64,000 bases of DNA. It comes from Siphonodentalium dalli (Eukaryota; Mollusca; Scaphopoda; Gadilida; Siphonodentaliidae). The stretch is taken from NCBI GenBank assembly GCA_032622095.1, contig CP136062.1, forward strand, positions 230,902,578 to 230,966,577, read 5' to 3'. This document shows positions 11,221-22,164 of the stretch, in pieces (positions within the stretch are counted from its first letter, which is position 1; the number at the start of each line of letters is the position of its first letter). The notes beneath the pieces are model-generated. The model saw only the letters and a program-made list of their open reading frames with translations. It was not told where the DNA came from and ran no database searches. The translations under genes were made by a program, and so were the position numbers.

Positions 11221-11997
11221 TCACATTTGAGAAGACACATGTCAAAGTTTAAATTTGGTGATGGTCCGTTGATTTTTTTCAACTTAAAATCACACTTTTG
11301 GTTTGTCTGATTGAAAGTTGGAGTAATATTCAACATTTTTTCTTGATATTTGGTAAGGGGTTCACAATTGAGAAAACGCAGTTCGAAAATGGATGATCAC
11401 AGCCCGATGATTTTTGATTGAGTTATGCCTCTTATAAATAACTAATTTTTGTGTTCTCTGGATGATAATTGGAACACTGTTTAACAGTTCAGAAAACACA
11501 GGTCAAGTTCGAATTTGGTCACAGTCCAATCATTTTGACATAATAAAAAACAATAAGAATCTAAAATATGACTAAATTTACCAACCTGAATAGCACAATT
11601 TAATGCTTCAGGACACCACAGTTTCACACTCGGAGCATTGTATTTTTCAAAAGTGTCCAGGGGGGGGGGGGGGGGAATTTTTTATTTATTTCTATTTTTT
11701 CTCAAAATCTGCAAAATATACTCCATGAACAAACTGTAATTTTAGTTGTTCAAATCCAATATTTCTAACAGAAAATATTGGAAAAATAGTTTGACAAGAC
11801 TTTTTAAAAGGACATTCCAGTGACGAGGGCTTTATTCATCATAAACTTGTATTATGTAATATAAGAATAACTAGATCATACATGTATATCAATTTAAATT
11901 GCATATGTTAATCTAGCTCTATAGAGCCCTGATGCAAAAGCTATAAGTCTGATGTTGCTAACATCAACCTTGATGATATGTCAATTATATATACGGT
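11221..11997. other. Non-coding stretch with G-run; aligns with 36000-36260
   Basis: Contains a run of about 15 G at 11660-11674 and poly-T/A tracts. The last part (about 11860-11960, including 'gagccctgatgcaaaagc') aligns with 36160-36260, marking the right side of the large block duplication. No coding sense. Confidence 0.5.
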
Positions 11998-12126
11998 AAT
12001 AGCAGTGTGTTTGAGATGAATGATATCTAAACAAGTTGAAAGAGGAATATTTCACGAGGCCGAGCAAAATATTCCCCTTTCAACGAGTTGAGATATCGTC
12101 CATCTCAAAACACACTATGCTATTCT
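11998..12126. repeat. Imperfect foldback repeat
   Basis: The reverse complement of 12055-12126 reads as a diverged copy of 11998-12066, sharing 'gtgtgtttgagatg', 'gatatct.aac' and 'gttgaaag.ggaatatt'. The two halves overlap in the middle, giving a hairpin with almost no loop. Probably a MITE remnant. Confidence 0.6.
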
Positions 12127-13190
12127 TGTATTTATCTTATACCGACCATATATATTTATTTCTGGATTTTTTGAGGACCTTTTTTTTTTCCGCACAGTTT
12201 ATTTACAAAATGGCCATTGAGTAAAATATATTTGATGTGCTGGGAATAGCAATTAGTGTGTAATACAGTTTTAAGTTTTAGACGTAGTAAGAATATAGTT
12301 CGTGTATCAAATTCTATCCACTAGGAAAACAGTTCTATACAAGATAATTTTGTGTCATATACTAGTATCAACATTTAATCACAGGAATTTGTTCTATTAT
12401 ATATATGCAACCAATTCAACAAATACTGATTTTGTTTACTTCCTGTAAGCTACTTTCGATGTGGCTCAATGCGTTTCAGGGGTCACACTATATTGTATTC
12501 TCTTCATACCATCTATAACACAAATGTTATAGATGAAGTATAATGTATGGGCAATATCTCAAACCGGTATAAGATACATTGAAATAATAGGTCGCCAAAA
12601 AGGAAAAAAACCATGATACAGAATCAAACGCTGTTTCGAAACAACAAGCAGCAAAAGGTCTGCCAATTGGTCAGTCTTCGTTTTGTGAAGAAAGAAAACC
12701 TGTTTGTTCTGAAGTAATAATTGAAGAGAGAACATGTACGTTTAAGTCATTCTGCGATACAAGAGGAAGCGAGGTAGGACGCCAATTTTTCAATAATTGA
12801 CAATTATCTTTCTTTGGAAATTGGAATAAGAGTTTAATACAATACCTGCTTCTGTGTGAGTAAGTAAGTATGTCAATTCTTGCAGAGTAAATGGACCTTC
12901 TATTCTTGATGCTTCAGAGGATGATAGCTTGGGGCTTTCAGTATTATTCAGAAAATTGAGTTAATAACTTCCATCCAGTTTTCATATTACACGGGGAATT
13001 ATTATGTTGTCATCGGGAGCTGCCGCTCTCATTTATTGCTATATATATTTATTCTGCCATGTTGTTTATGACTACACTGCTAATTCTATTAATATGCTTA
13101 TTTTACTTCAATTTGGTATCAGTTTGCTACTTTTAATCTCAACATATACACAAACTATTTCACTGGCCTTCCGTTTGCAAATATATCCTA
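12127..13190. other. Mostly non-coding; one possible plus-strand exon at 12594-12772
   Basis: Most of this stretch is AT-rich with no sense. At 12594-12772 the plus strand keeps a Cys/Lys/Glu-rich frame (KQQAAKGLPIGQSSFCEERK, then IIEERTCTFKSFC) bounded by AATAATAG and GAG|GTAGGA. This could be an exon or a transposon fragment. There is nothing else nearby on this strand to join it to, so I do not call it a gene. Confidence 0.25.
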
Positions 13191-14570
13191 ATGGGTGATC
13201 CTTTAAACAGATCGGAGGATGACATGGACGTTGATGACAATGATGTTGATGAAAATCAAAATTCCATAAATGATAATAATTGTAAATATTATTCGCCAAG
13301 TGAATTCAATTATGTATTTAACCACGACACTTTTAGTTTGAGTTTATTCCACGTAAACTGTCAGAGTCTGGCAGCTCATTCGGATTCTTTTCTAATCTTA
13401 TATATAATTTACAAACCAAATTAAACTCATTTGATATCATTGGTCTGAGTGAGATTTTTAGGCATCCCGAACAATCAACTTATGAGCTACCAGGATATAA
13501 ATTAATCACAAAGGTTATACCAGAACAAGATGATTGCCACAGCGGAGTTGGCTGCTATATTAAAGAAAACATAACTGTCGATATTAGAGAAGACCTTACA
13601 ATTTTTCCCCATGTACTATGTTTTTGAATCGATACTTATTGAGGTTCACCCGCCTCATAAAAAGTCTTACATAGTAGGTGTAATTTATAGACCAAATACT
13701 CCTCCAAGAGCTAATCTGGACATATATATCCAGAAATTTTTTATAAATATTTATCGGGAGTGATAGTCACTGATGTGAGTGATCATTTTGGTGTCTTCTA
13801 TTGTGAACATAGCCATCAGAAATATAAATCTAAAACTGGATCCCGAAATCAACAAACTTTAATTTACTATCATTTGCTGATGACACAACGTTATACTCCT
13901 CTAACAATAAGGTAGATAGACTGTTTGATGATGCAATTATTGAGCTCGATAAAGTCTTCAACAGGTGCACGGCAAATAAACTCGTTATTAATGCCTCTAA
14001 AACTAAATATATGCTTTTTAATACCACTATATAACACACACGCTTTTGGTAATAAACGATTATCCATAAATAATTAAATTATTTTTCCGACACCCTCACT
14101 AAATAACTCACTCACTAATTTTTAAGAATATACTTAGATGAAAATTTAAACTTTGATTATCACATTAATTACATTTGTAAAAAAAATTACAAAGTTATAC
14201 ATGCCTTATGTAGAGCCAAAAAGTTCCTACCAATCCAAATATTAAAAACACTATATTACGCCTTGGTTCAGTCACATTTCTTATGGAATAGAAATATGGG
14301 GCAATTTGTCCCACATAGGAAGGATCTTTAAACTACAAAAAGAAAGATAATCGCATGATTTGCAATGCCAAGTATAACTCACATACTTTTCAAACGATCA
14401 GATATCCCAAAAGTTCAAGATTTATATACTATTAAATCTTTAATTTCTGTCTATGATTGGAAATATGAACTCTTACCGAAGTCACTGTCAAGATTTATTG
14501 CGAAAACCCAGATGGAAAAAACATGCCCTAACGAGACAAACTCATCATATATAATTTTTTAAAGTATAAT
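13191..14570 (+). pseudogene. Collapsed LINE: endonuclease, RT palm and C-terminus
   Basis: Plus-strand frames give, in order, an endonuclease domain (SLSLFHVNCQSLAAHS, then FDIIGLSEIF, YELPGYKL, GVGCYIKENI, GVIYRPNTPPRA and VSDHFGVFYC to about 13835), then directly the reverse transcriptase palm (LLSFADDTTLY, with the YADD-type FADD at about 13865), NASKTKYMLF, FLGIYLDENLNFDYHI and LYTIKSLISVYDW. The RT fingers between the endonuclease SDH motif and FADD are missing, so there was a large internal deletion in addition to many frameshifts and stops. The layout is that of an APE-type non-LTR retrotransposon (CR1/Jockey-like style). No 3' tail was identified. Confidence 0.8.
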
Positions 14571-14673
14571 TAATTTTTCCTTAAGGGAAGCCCGAAACTG
14601 AACTATTTGGATTATATCTCCGGCTTTGTGTCCATCAGGAGGGTTAAAATTTATTGCTGCCAACTCCGGTTCG

Positions 14674-14745
14674 ATGAGCGCTCGGATTAGCCACGCATGA
14701 ATGCGCCCCGTGTAACTCCCAAGTTCTAACTATTCAATCTAGTCA
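14674..14745 (+). repeat. Left member of a 72-bp inverted repeat pair
   Basis: It matches the reverse complement of 17477-17548 with 5 mismatches in 72 by hand count. It begins ATGAGCGCTCGGATTAGCCA. The pair encloses 2.7 kb that includes the gag-like fragments at 15190-16145. Sequence just outside on the left (14750-14775) has a small palindrome, 'tttatttccgactcaatcggaaataaa'. Confidence 0.7.
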
Positions 14746-15189
14746 GTTTTATTTCCGACTCAATCGGAAATAAAACTATACTTTTAAAAATTATATTTTT
14801 CCGCTAATGCAAGCCCTTCAACTGAGCTATTTGGATTAGAATACAAGCCCAGAAGGAGGCACGAGCAATAAAGTTAATATCCAAATTTGATGGGAATGTA
14901 CTCTTCCAAAACAGTTTTCATGTAAATGTGATTTAGTCATGAATCAGCTATGATGTGTTATGTGAAAGAGCTCATAAATTCAGATTCTGGCATTGCTCAA
15001 GCTTGGACCTCCCCCTTGTTGTTTGGAAGAAACATCCCAGGTAGTGCCATACCATTCGTGCCAGCAAGTAGAGACTTCTTCTCCTGCTCTGCTTTCTTCT
15101 CTTCATCCTCTTATCGTTTTCATGTGATGAGATTGATGTCTGTATATATATATACCTTTCCGAAATTGTTAAATTGAGCAAAATGAGCA

Positions 15190-16145
15190 TAGAGCTATTG
15201 ACGGTATGCGAAAGTGGGTCTTCCCCACACAGAACAGCCTCCAAAGGTGCAGGTGCTGGGCTTTCGACCTTGAAGATTGGTTTCCCGAATCAACGATTTC
15301 AACACCCTGCCTGCCACTGGTACAGTCGTAGCAGGACCATATGGGCCAGAACCTAGCATGCCCGAGGTCAAGACTGGCACGGTTTGAGATAATATTTTGT
15401 AATTCAATTTAAACCAGATTTTACACGCATCCTTTAATGAAGTTTGTACTAGAGATCAACCTGTGTTGTTTTCATTCCCAAAAGCGCGTTCCCGAGACAG
15501 AATCGACTGACAGTGAGGACCCACTGTCGGCCCGAGATTCTTGCTCATTGTCGTCAAAGCCATCAGATGCCATGAGAAGCATAGAAAGCATGTCAGGATC
15601 GACGCTAGCAACAGAACACCCTGCATCAAGTTGAGATACGGCACTAGTGGGAGAGGCCCACTCTCGCATTAGGATTTAAGGTATTAATTCCCACCCAATT
15701 TTCCCCCAGAAATGCCCAGGTAGAGTATCCTATTCCCCAAGGCCAGAAGGGCGGAGGGTAAAAGTTGGCAAGATCCATTTGACCAGAGTAAGCCCCCCCC
15801 CCACCGATTCCCCCAAATGCAGGTGGTCCTGACCAAGCTGGCATAAAAGTCGATGACATACCACTAGGATCACATGACAGCTGCGGAGCAGGCCTGGACA
15901 TATCCAGGGAGGGAGTACGATTCCAGGGTGACAAGACCCACTCTCGCGAAGAGGAGGGCCACAGCACCATGGGGAAGAGTCAGAAAACCAGTTTCTCACT
16001 AGGCTGGTGCGGCACGGGACGAGTCTTCCCCACCCAGAACAGCCTCCAAAGGCTCAGGCGCCGGGGCATCTGCCTGAGAAGATTGGTTGCCCCAATCAAC
16101 ATTAGCAGCGCCCGGCCTACCACTGGTAGCAACTGACAACATGAT
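15190..16145 (-). pseudogene. Gag-like retroelement fragments (DIRS-like?), with repeated 5' part
   Basis: On the minus strand from 16141: a Met followed by VATSGRPGAANVDWGNQSSQ and PLEAVLGGED, then frame changes into MSRPAPQLSCDPSG, GGGGAYSGQMDLANFYPPPF and MLSMLLMASDGFDDNEQES, ending near 15470. The first part recurs in degenerate form at 15220-15320, so two partial copies lie in the same direction. The Pro/Gly/Ser/Asp-rich composition suits a retroelement gag rather than an enzyme. DIRS-type elements are suggested only by the surrounding inverted repeats and by tyrosine-recombinase fragments elsewhere in the window. No RT or recombinase lies in this interval. Confidence 0.4.
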
Positions 16146-17476
16146 TGTTGTCAGGCGGCATTGTTTGATCTGTTGCAACGTTTAGTGGTCACATATATTT
16201 GCTCTACTCATTACTCAGTTCACAGTACAAATTATTTTTACATATTCTTATCTAATCACGATTCGGATGAAATACATTTATGGCATTGGAAAGGGGAAAA
16301 GTATGCTACTGTATATAAGTCTGTTTGGTTCATGCAAGATAAGAATGCGATCGCCACATTTCACGAACACACAATTCTGATAATCTGAGTAACGACAATA
16401 ACACTAACTAAATTGAAAGTGTTTGTTGCATAAAAGCATACTGAATTCCAAGATGAATTAAATTGTTCTGTTTGTTCGTTCGTTTGTTTAATTGATACAC
16501 TAAGTCACTCGGATAAGACAATCATCCGCACATTTTGGCATTTGGATCAAACTATTGTGTATTGGCAATACATTTCACGGAGACGTGTCGACGAACACCA
16601 TTTTGTTTGCAGCTTCGCAGTCACACATCGCTTCCCGTCATTAACCCGTTAAAAAAACACTAATGCATTGCGGTAATGTCACCGCGTTTATGTGGTGCAT
16701 TACCGCATGTCACCGCAGTATTCTTTACCGCTGGTAGTGAGGTGGTACCGCGAACGTTCATGTGGTACCGTGATACCACATGGTAGTGCAACCGCGAATA
16801 GGCGGTATCACACGGTATTGCACCGCAGTACTAATGCATGTACACCTCGTTAAAGCAGATCACTTACTGTATGTACAATGATGTCCTTAAGCCCTATGAT
16901 AATCATTTCCCTTTTTAGAAATTTCATCAGATAACAAGGACTATCTTTTTTATTTAGTCATATAAAGTATTGTCAAAAGAGACATTCTGTCCTGGGCAAC
17001 TTTCTGCGAACTAACAGAGTGGTTTCATGTATGCTTTGACAGTATACATGACATGAACTTAGCAATGAATTGACTTAATGTAAAAGAACAATTGTAGCAC
17101 GAAATTAGGGAGACTTCGCATACCGTATCACGTGGCGTCCAAAATCAGACAAGTCATCCTAATGCAATATAGTTTAACCACAAGTAAACTATTTGTAGTC
17201 ATTGCTATGGCGAATATTTCAACGTGATTCCAATCACGGAATTTAGAGACGACATTAGGTTGATAAAAAACACAGATTTTTTAACAAATTGCGTTCCGCA
17301 TACAATGGATCGAAAAGTTTCTGTGCACATGTAAGAAATATGAAACGACCGGGTAAGCAGCGGATAAATTGCAAGTTTGTTATCAACAATAAATATTAAG
17401 TTGATAAAACTCATAATTCAGAAAAATACTCCCTTTAGATAACCACGTCCTGACAGCCCGAGAAGGAAACAAAAAT
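16146..17476. other. Non-coding; 'accgc'-rich short repeat block at 16660-16850
   Basis: At 16660-16850 there are repeated 'taccgc', 'caccgc' and 'gtggtacc' words in both orientations, bracketed by 'actaatgcat' at both ends. This is probably a small MITE-like or palindromic element. The rest shows no coding sense. Confidence 0.4.
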
Positions 17477-17548
17477 TGACTAGATTGAATAGTTAGAATG
17501 CGGGAGTTACACAGGGCGCATTCATGTGTGGCTAATCCGAGCGCTCAT
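17477..17548 (-). repeat. Right member of the 72-bp inverted repeat pair
   Basis: Reverse complement of 14674-14745 with 5 differences. Followed further right by an (ATTC)n tract at about 17730-17750. Confidence 0.7.
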
Positions 17549-18024
17549 ATGTATGTATGTTAAGAGAAATGAAGATGTATCTTTAAGCCTGTTAGGAGTA
17601 TCAGTGTAGTCAACTTCCTTACTATTGATGGCTGGGCGGCGACGGGAAGACAGCCAGTTAGGTCACGTCATCGCCCAGATTTTTTATGTACATTGCACTA
17701 TATATCCAGTGTATATACATTATCCAATAAACATTCATTCATTCATTCATATTACTAATCTTTATTAGCAAGAAATAATTGAGTGGTCAGATTTATAACT
17801 TCAGTTTGTACATAGAGTTTGGTGAGGAGCATCTCTCAGAATGGAATACAAAACCAAAAACACTGTCAGACATGGCATAAAATGCCTATTGGTCTGTTTC
17901 CGATATAATTTCTGAATGATACAATACAGCTGGCTCAGTTTGTGTTTGTGAATGATACCATACAGCTGGCTCAGCTTGTGTTTTGAGCCAATGTCATCCA
18001 CAAACCAAGTTTGGTAGTTATTAA

Positions 18025-18431
18025 CCCTTTACCCAATAGAACGCCCTAGCTGTGCCAATGCATTCTCTTATATATGCGAGTCGACCATAGGTCGCCTCGC
18101 ATATATAAGAGAATGCATTGGCTTAACACATATTAAAAATTATAAAATTGTCAAAGAATGTAGAAAATATTATAAAAATTGTTAAAAAATGTAAGAAAAA
18201 ATTATAAAATTGTTAAAGAATGTAAGAAAAAATGTTTTTTTAGGCCAATGCATTCTCTTATATATGCGAGGCGACCTATGGTACGTGGCATAACTGTAAC
18301 CATCAAAATGTGGTCAATGAACCGGTTCCAATGATATCCATATTTGTATGGTGTTATTGAGACAGACCGAAGATATTTTAGGCTGTTGAAGCTTTATTTG
18401 GGCGTTTTTGGCCGTTTTGTTGGGTAAAGGG
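18025..18431. mobile_element. piggyBac-type MITE (407 bp) with internal palindrome
   Basis: TTAA (18021-18024) is followed by CCCTTTACCCAA, and the other end is TTGGGTAAAGGG followed by TTAA (18432-18435). This is a perfect 12-bp TIR flanked by the TTAA duplication typical of piggyBac. Inside, 18056-18122 is a near-perfect palindrome with 26-base arms (CCAATGCATTCTCTTATATA..), and a third copy of the arm lies at 18243-18281, so the segment 18085-18281 is itself bracketed by 37-bp inverted repeats. No ORF; it must have been moved by a transposase elsewhere. Confidence 0.8.
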
Positions 18432-18578
18432 TTAAGCAAAGCGATAGCTGGAATTAGTCTACGTTATTTGTCTATCAAGGTTATTCCAGGCTTTCAAGGC
18501 TCCAGGAGAATTGTACTATGAGAACTGACCATACAAATGGAAAGCTCCGAAACATTACAATGAGAACTTAGTTCTTAC

Positions 18579-18907
18579 CATAAGAATGGCTGTGTTCGAT
18601 TCACTGAATGAAAGCTCCCAAACAAGCTGAAGGGCAGCTGATATCTCTTCTTTGCTCTTGGATTGTTCTACATACTTCATAATTAATGGCAAAATACCCT
18701 TTTCCACCAAATTTGTTTTTGAAATTTTCGCAATAGCAGCCACAATTTCTGTAGAAGAGTACCCATTGAATCTGTGACAATGCTTTTTCAGTGAAGTTCG
18801 AAGCAGATCAAGGATGTGTGTCCACAGTGTCTCATCAGCTGCCAGTAATTGTTTCTGTTCTTCATCTGTTATGTAGGCTAACACCATTAAAGTGTCAATT
18901 TTTACAG
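18579..18907 (-). CDS. Armadillo-type exon, first module
   Basis: Internal exon of 329 bp: acceptor CTTTAG before 18907, donor GTAAGAAC after 18579. It takes one base from exon 33823-33955, making a TCT codon (Ser, as in the other copy), and ends in phase 0. It reads YITDEEQKQLLAADETLW, FNGYSSTEIVAAIAKIS, LVEKGILPLIMKYVEQ and AALQLVWELSF, an armadillo-like helical repeat. Compared with 863-1197 there are compensated small indels (LKQDDQ versus LRTSLKKHCH, and CDENKNI missing), so the frame is conserved. Its phase-0 end matches the phase-0 start of the exon at 9890-10396, so splicing straight into the second module is possible. Confidence 0.75.
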
Positions 18908-19046
18908 CTAAAGTAGAACAATATTTATTGAATATTAAGCCACATAATTAATGTAGCAATCAAACAGGAGTGTGGGGTGACAACTAAATAGTATATCCTA
19001 AATTGAGAAGTTATTAAAATGCTCTATCTCTTCCCGGCATCACTAA

Positions 19047-19069
19047 CAACAACAACAACAACAACACAA
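19047..19069 (+). repeat. (AAC)n microsatellite
   Basis: Seven-fold 'aac' run; nothing else of note around it. Confidence 0.85.
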
Positions 19070-19559
19070 TATCTAGGAAACTAGCTGTGAAGGGATGTAT
19101 GCATTAATATTCCACAAAAACACACAAGAAACATCTGTTTTAGACAATGTTCTATATAAATAGCCACCTTTTCTGTCACATAATATTCACAATGCATGAT
19201 TGTATAAATAACACCATTTTAACATCATAACACGGGCCCCGGTCTCCTTTTCAGCGCACCAAACGACTCGCTCAGCAACTACTACAACTATAAAACATTA
19301 AAGGGACACCTCGGGACTCTCCCACATTAAAGATCGTGGACTCATCCCCATACAACATTCATTCAATTCATTTCAACTTTTGCCGGGTTCAGACATGACG
19401 ATTTTCTATGTTCAGATATCATCACAACAACAAATCGTGGGGTGAAGGAGAAGATCACTCGATCTTTTCGACCATCCCGGGGGCTTTGCGCCCACCTACC
19501 ACTCTCTGAAAAAAGACCCATTTCTGAGAAAAATGTTTGAGAGAAAATTAATTTCTAAT

Positions 19560-19985
19560 GAGAGAAGCTCTTGTTGACTGGAGTTTCTGACTCATAACAA
19601 ACTTAGAATTGAACAAGATATTTTTTTTTCATTAATATTTCTGCACCAACAAAAGTACAAAAGAAATGTGAGGAAAGACTAAAAACTAAACTATCGGAAA
19701 ACATATGGAATAAAGTCTACATTAAAGTATTTCAATTAACGAATGATACAAAATCTTCAGAGTTTTCAACATGAAATTTTACATGATATCTTATACCAAT
19801 TCATAATAGTTCAAATCAACAATTTAGAGAAACTGAGTTATGTGCTTTTGGTAGTAATACCAAAGAAAGAACCCTTCACTTGCTTTGAGAATGTCCTACA
19901 TCAAAAACCATTCTGTCGGAATTCCAGGAAAAGCTTACAGTAACATGTAATACCACCCCTAAAATAAATTACATTAACATGTAAT
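19560..19985 (+). pseudogene. LINE ORF2 C-terminal fragment (zf-RVT region)
   Basis: Plus-strand frames read NIWNKVYIKVFQLTNDTK, then TELCAFGSNTKERTLHLLCE and LSEFQEKLT. The spacing of Cys, a ThrLeuHisLeu motif and CxCP is the reverse-transcriptase zinc-binding (zf-RVT) signature of L1-like ORF2 C-termini; compare the clearer copy at 29880-30740. In-frame stops are present. It ends in a 32-bp direct repeat ('acatgtaataccacccctaa' at 19942 and 19974). Confidence 0.65.
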
Positions 19986-20039
19986 ACCACCCCTAAAATA
20001 AATTACCAAAATAATTTGTTCCCATCTACATGTCAATAT

Positions 20040-20930
20040 TAACTACAAATTTCACGATGATCAGAAGAACACGCCGGGCCTGAAGCCCGTGCTAATGGAT
20101 TGAATTTGAAATCCAAGATGGCCACTGGCGATCATGGTTCTTTGCCGAATGTATCCAAAATAACTGTTCCCATCTACATGCCAATGTCAACAGCCATGAA
20201 AAATTTCATAATGATCCGACCAAAGATACGACTTGGCGTCCAATCCAAAGGATTTATCATGCAAAGATAAAATTTCAAGCAACAATCTTTCTTTTCTATG
20301 GCAGACATCTTGAATCAACATTTCACTGTTCATCTTAGCTTTAATCCATGCTATTTCACAACAACCTTCCGGTAAGTCATTGATTGTATGTTACTAATAT
20401 TGTTTATCTGACCCATAGAATATGGTAATATTGATATTTGGTCATGATACAATTCTATCAGCAGTTGTTTTCATCACTTTCAAGACTGCATGTCTTCCAT
20501 GGCCAAAGGATTTAGTCATGCAAAGAGTAAAATCCAAGATGGCTGCCAGTGGCCATCTGTTACATGTATGGCCATCTTTTATGGCCGAATGACCCCAAAA
20601 TGACTCATTCCCATCTAAAGCTATGACAAATTACATGATGATCCAACCAAAGGTATGATCTGTCTAGCCCATGCCAAAGGATTTAGTCATGCAAAGAGTA
20701 AAATCCGAGATGGCCATGTTTTTTGCCAAATGACCAAAATGACTCGTTCCCATCTACATGTCAATGTCAACAGCTATGACAAATTTCATAATGATGTGAC
20801 CAAAGGTATGACCTGTAGCCTGTGCTAAAGGAAATGTTGACGAACGCACACAAGCACACACACACGGATGATGGATACCAAGCCATGGAAATAGCTCAAA
20901 CTTTACAAGGAAAAGTTGAGCTAAAAAGGC
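20040..20930 (+). repeat. Diverged 161-bp-family repeat element with microsatellite end
   Basis: About five diverged units containing 'aatccaagatggc', 'tcccatctacatg' and 'atgacaaattt..atgatccgacc', the same family as the large array at 42-45 kb. It closes with CACACAAGCACACACACACG (about 20847), a 'gataccaagccatggaaatagctc' phrase and a hairpin of AGCTCAAACTT/AAGTTGAGCT at about 20892-20925. That matches the right end of the element at 44955, so this is a complete or nearly complete older copy. Confidence 0.65.
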
Positions 20931-21580
20931 TAACTGAACTTTACTATATAACTGTCAATGTAGATTACTCTGTCCATTTAGAAATAGATAAATTACAAAC
21001 TGAACTGGAGTCCATAACAAATAATAAAATTAATGAATGATACTAAGAACAAAAGCCAAATGGAAAATAAAAGGAGAAAAAGCCACAAAATATTTCTGCA
21101 ACCAAGAGAAGCGACACTACACTTACCCCCAAAATTTTAAGGTCCACAAATAATGACCACAAGATTTCTCAGATTTAGCTAACCCTCAATGGTAAAGCAC
21201 TAATATGTGTTAGTAATAGAAATACCGAAACATCAGTTTCTTGGTGTGCGAATGGATGAAAACCTCAAATTTACATCCCATGTCAAGAACATTGCATCCA
21301 AAATATCAAAAGCGATCTGATGCATACACAGAGTGAAAAATATCCTGACAAAGCGAGCATTAAAATCCCTTTTTCATGCATTAATCCATGTATGGGGACA
21401 TATATCACTAACCAGTAAACTTTTTAAATTACAAAAATGAGCAATATGGGTTATCTGCAGAAAAAACAACAACAGCTACACCAGGCCAGTCCACTATTCA
21501 AATCAGAGCACATCCTTAAATTTGAAGATCTGTATAAACTACACGTTTCACTATTTATACATGACTGGCATTATAATGCA
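20930..21580 (+). pseudogene. LINE fragment (linker and post-RT region), frameshifted
   Basis: Frames read LEIDKLQTELESITNNKI followed, after a shift, by RTKAKWKIKGEKATKYFCNQ (the endonuclease-RT linker of L1-like ORF2). From about 21225 comes QFLGVRMDENLKFTSHVKNI and ILTKRALKSLFHALIH, with ILKFEDLYKLHVSLFIHDW at the end, which is the region after the RT palm in CR1/RTE-like elements. These two parts need not come from the same element. There is no RT core. Many stops. Confidence 0.6.
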
Positions 21581-21639
21581 CCACCAAAATGTTCTAAGTT
21601 ATCTCCTTTCCCATTCGCAGGTATCCAAGTTTCTACAGC

Positions 21640-22060
21640 AAATGCCACCCGGCCCCAAAATCCAGGAAACCATACCCCCAGATTGCTCGCTTCACAGCTG
21701 GTTGACACTGCCAACATCCTGATTGGACAATCCCTCTCACAAACAAGCGGTCAACAATATGAGCTGGCCCGGGATAAATATGTAACCTTCTGTGACACAT
21801 TGGGAATCGCGGAACAATAGCCCATCCCATCGGATTCCTTTTGTATATTTGTGGCTTATTTATTTACAAAGCACTTTGCACCCACATCTATAATTTCAAT
21901 ACTTACCGCATTATCATATTGGCATAAGATTAACATGCTCCCAGACACTACTAATTCATTTTTGATCAAAATGATTATCGCTGGTCCCATGATCGATATC
22001 AGACTGCCAAAAATCCTCTATCATTTGATATTCCTACTGAAAGGCAGACTACAACATCTC
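21640..22060 (+). pseudogene. Tyrosine recombinase N-terminal part, one in-frame stop
   Basis: In a single frame: LASQLVDTANILIGQSLSQT, SGQQYELARDKYVTFCDTLG, then a TAG at 21818, then SDSFCIFVAYLFTKHFAP, ILTALSYWHKINMLPDTTNS, FLIKMIIAG and IRLP. This is the SAM-like core-binding half of tyrosine recombinases as found in Crypton, DIRS or Ngaro-type elements of invertebrates: S..TY....Y..FC, then a helix, then the S.lSyiH....lpDPt..f.v motif. The catalytic half (R..HxxR..Y) does not follow; a C-terminal catalytic fragment of similar type is found at 34444-34644. Confidence 0.6.
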
Positions 22061-22164
22061 GGACTTGGCATGGGTGTCCTTTATGATGTTGGGGGATTCT
22101 CTTTCTGTACAGGGACCAAATATTTTCTAGATACATATTATGGAGCCTTATACTATGTACCTTA

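Noticed and set aside
15437-15634. Plus-strand Ser/Asp-rich frame
   Set aside because: The minus strand over the same bases gives a more coherent gag-like sequence continuing from 16141; the plus frame is its shadow.
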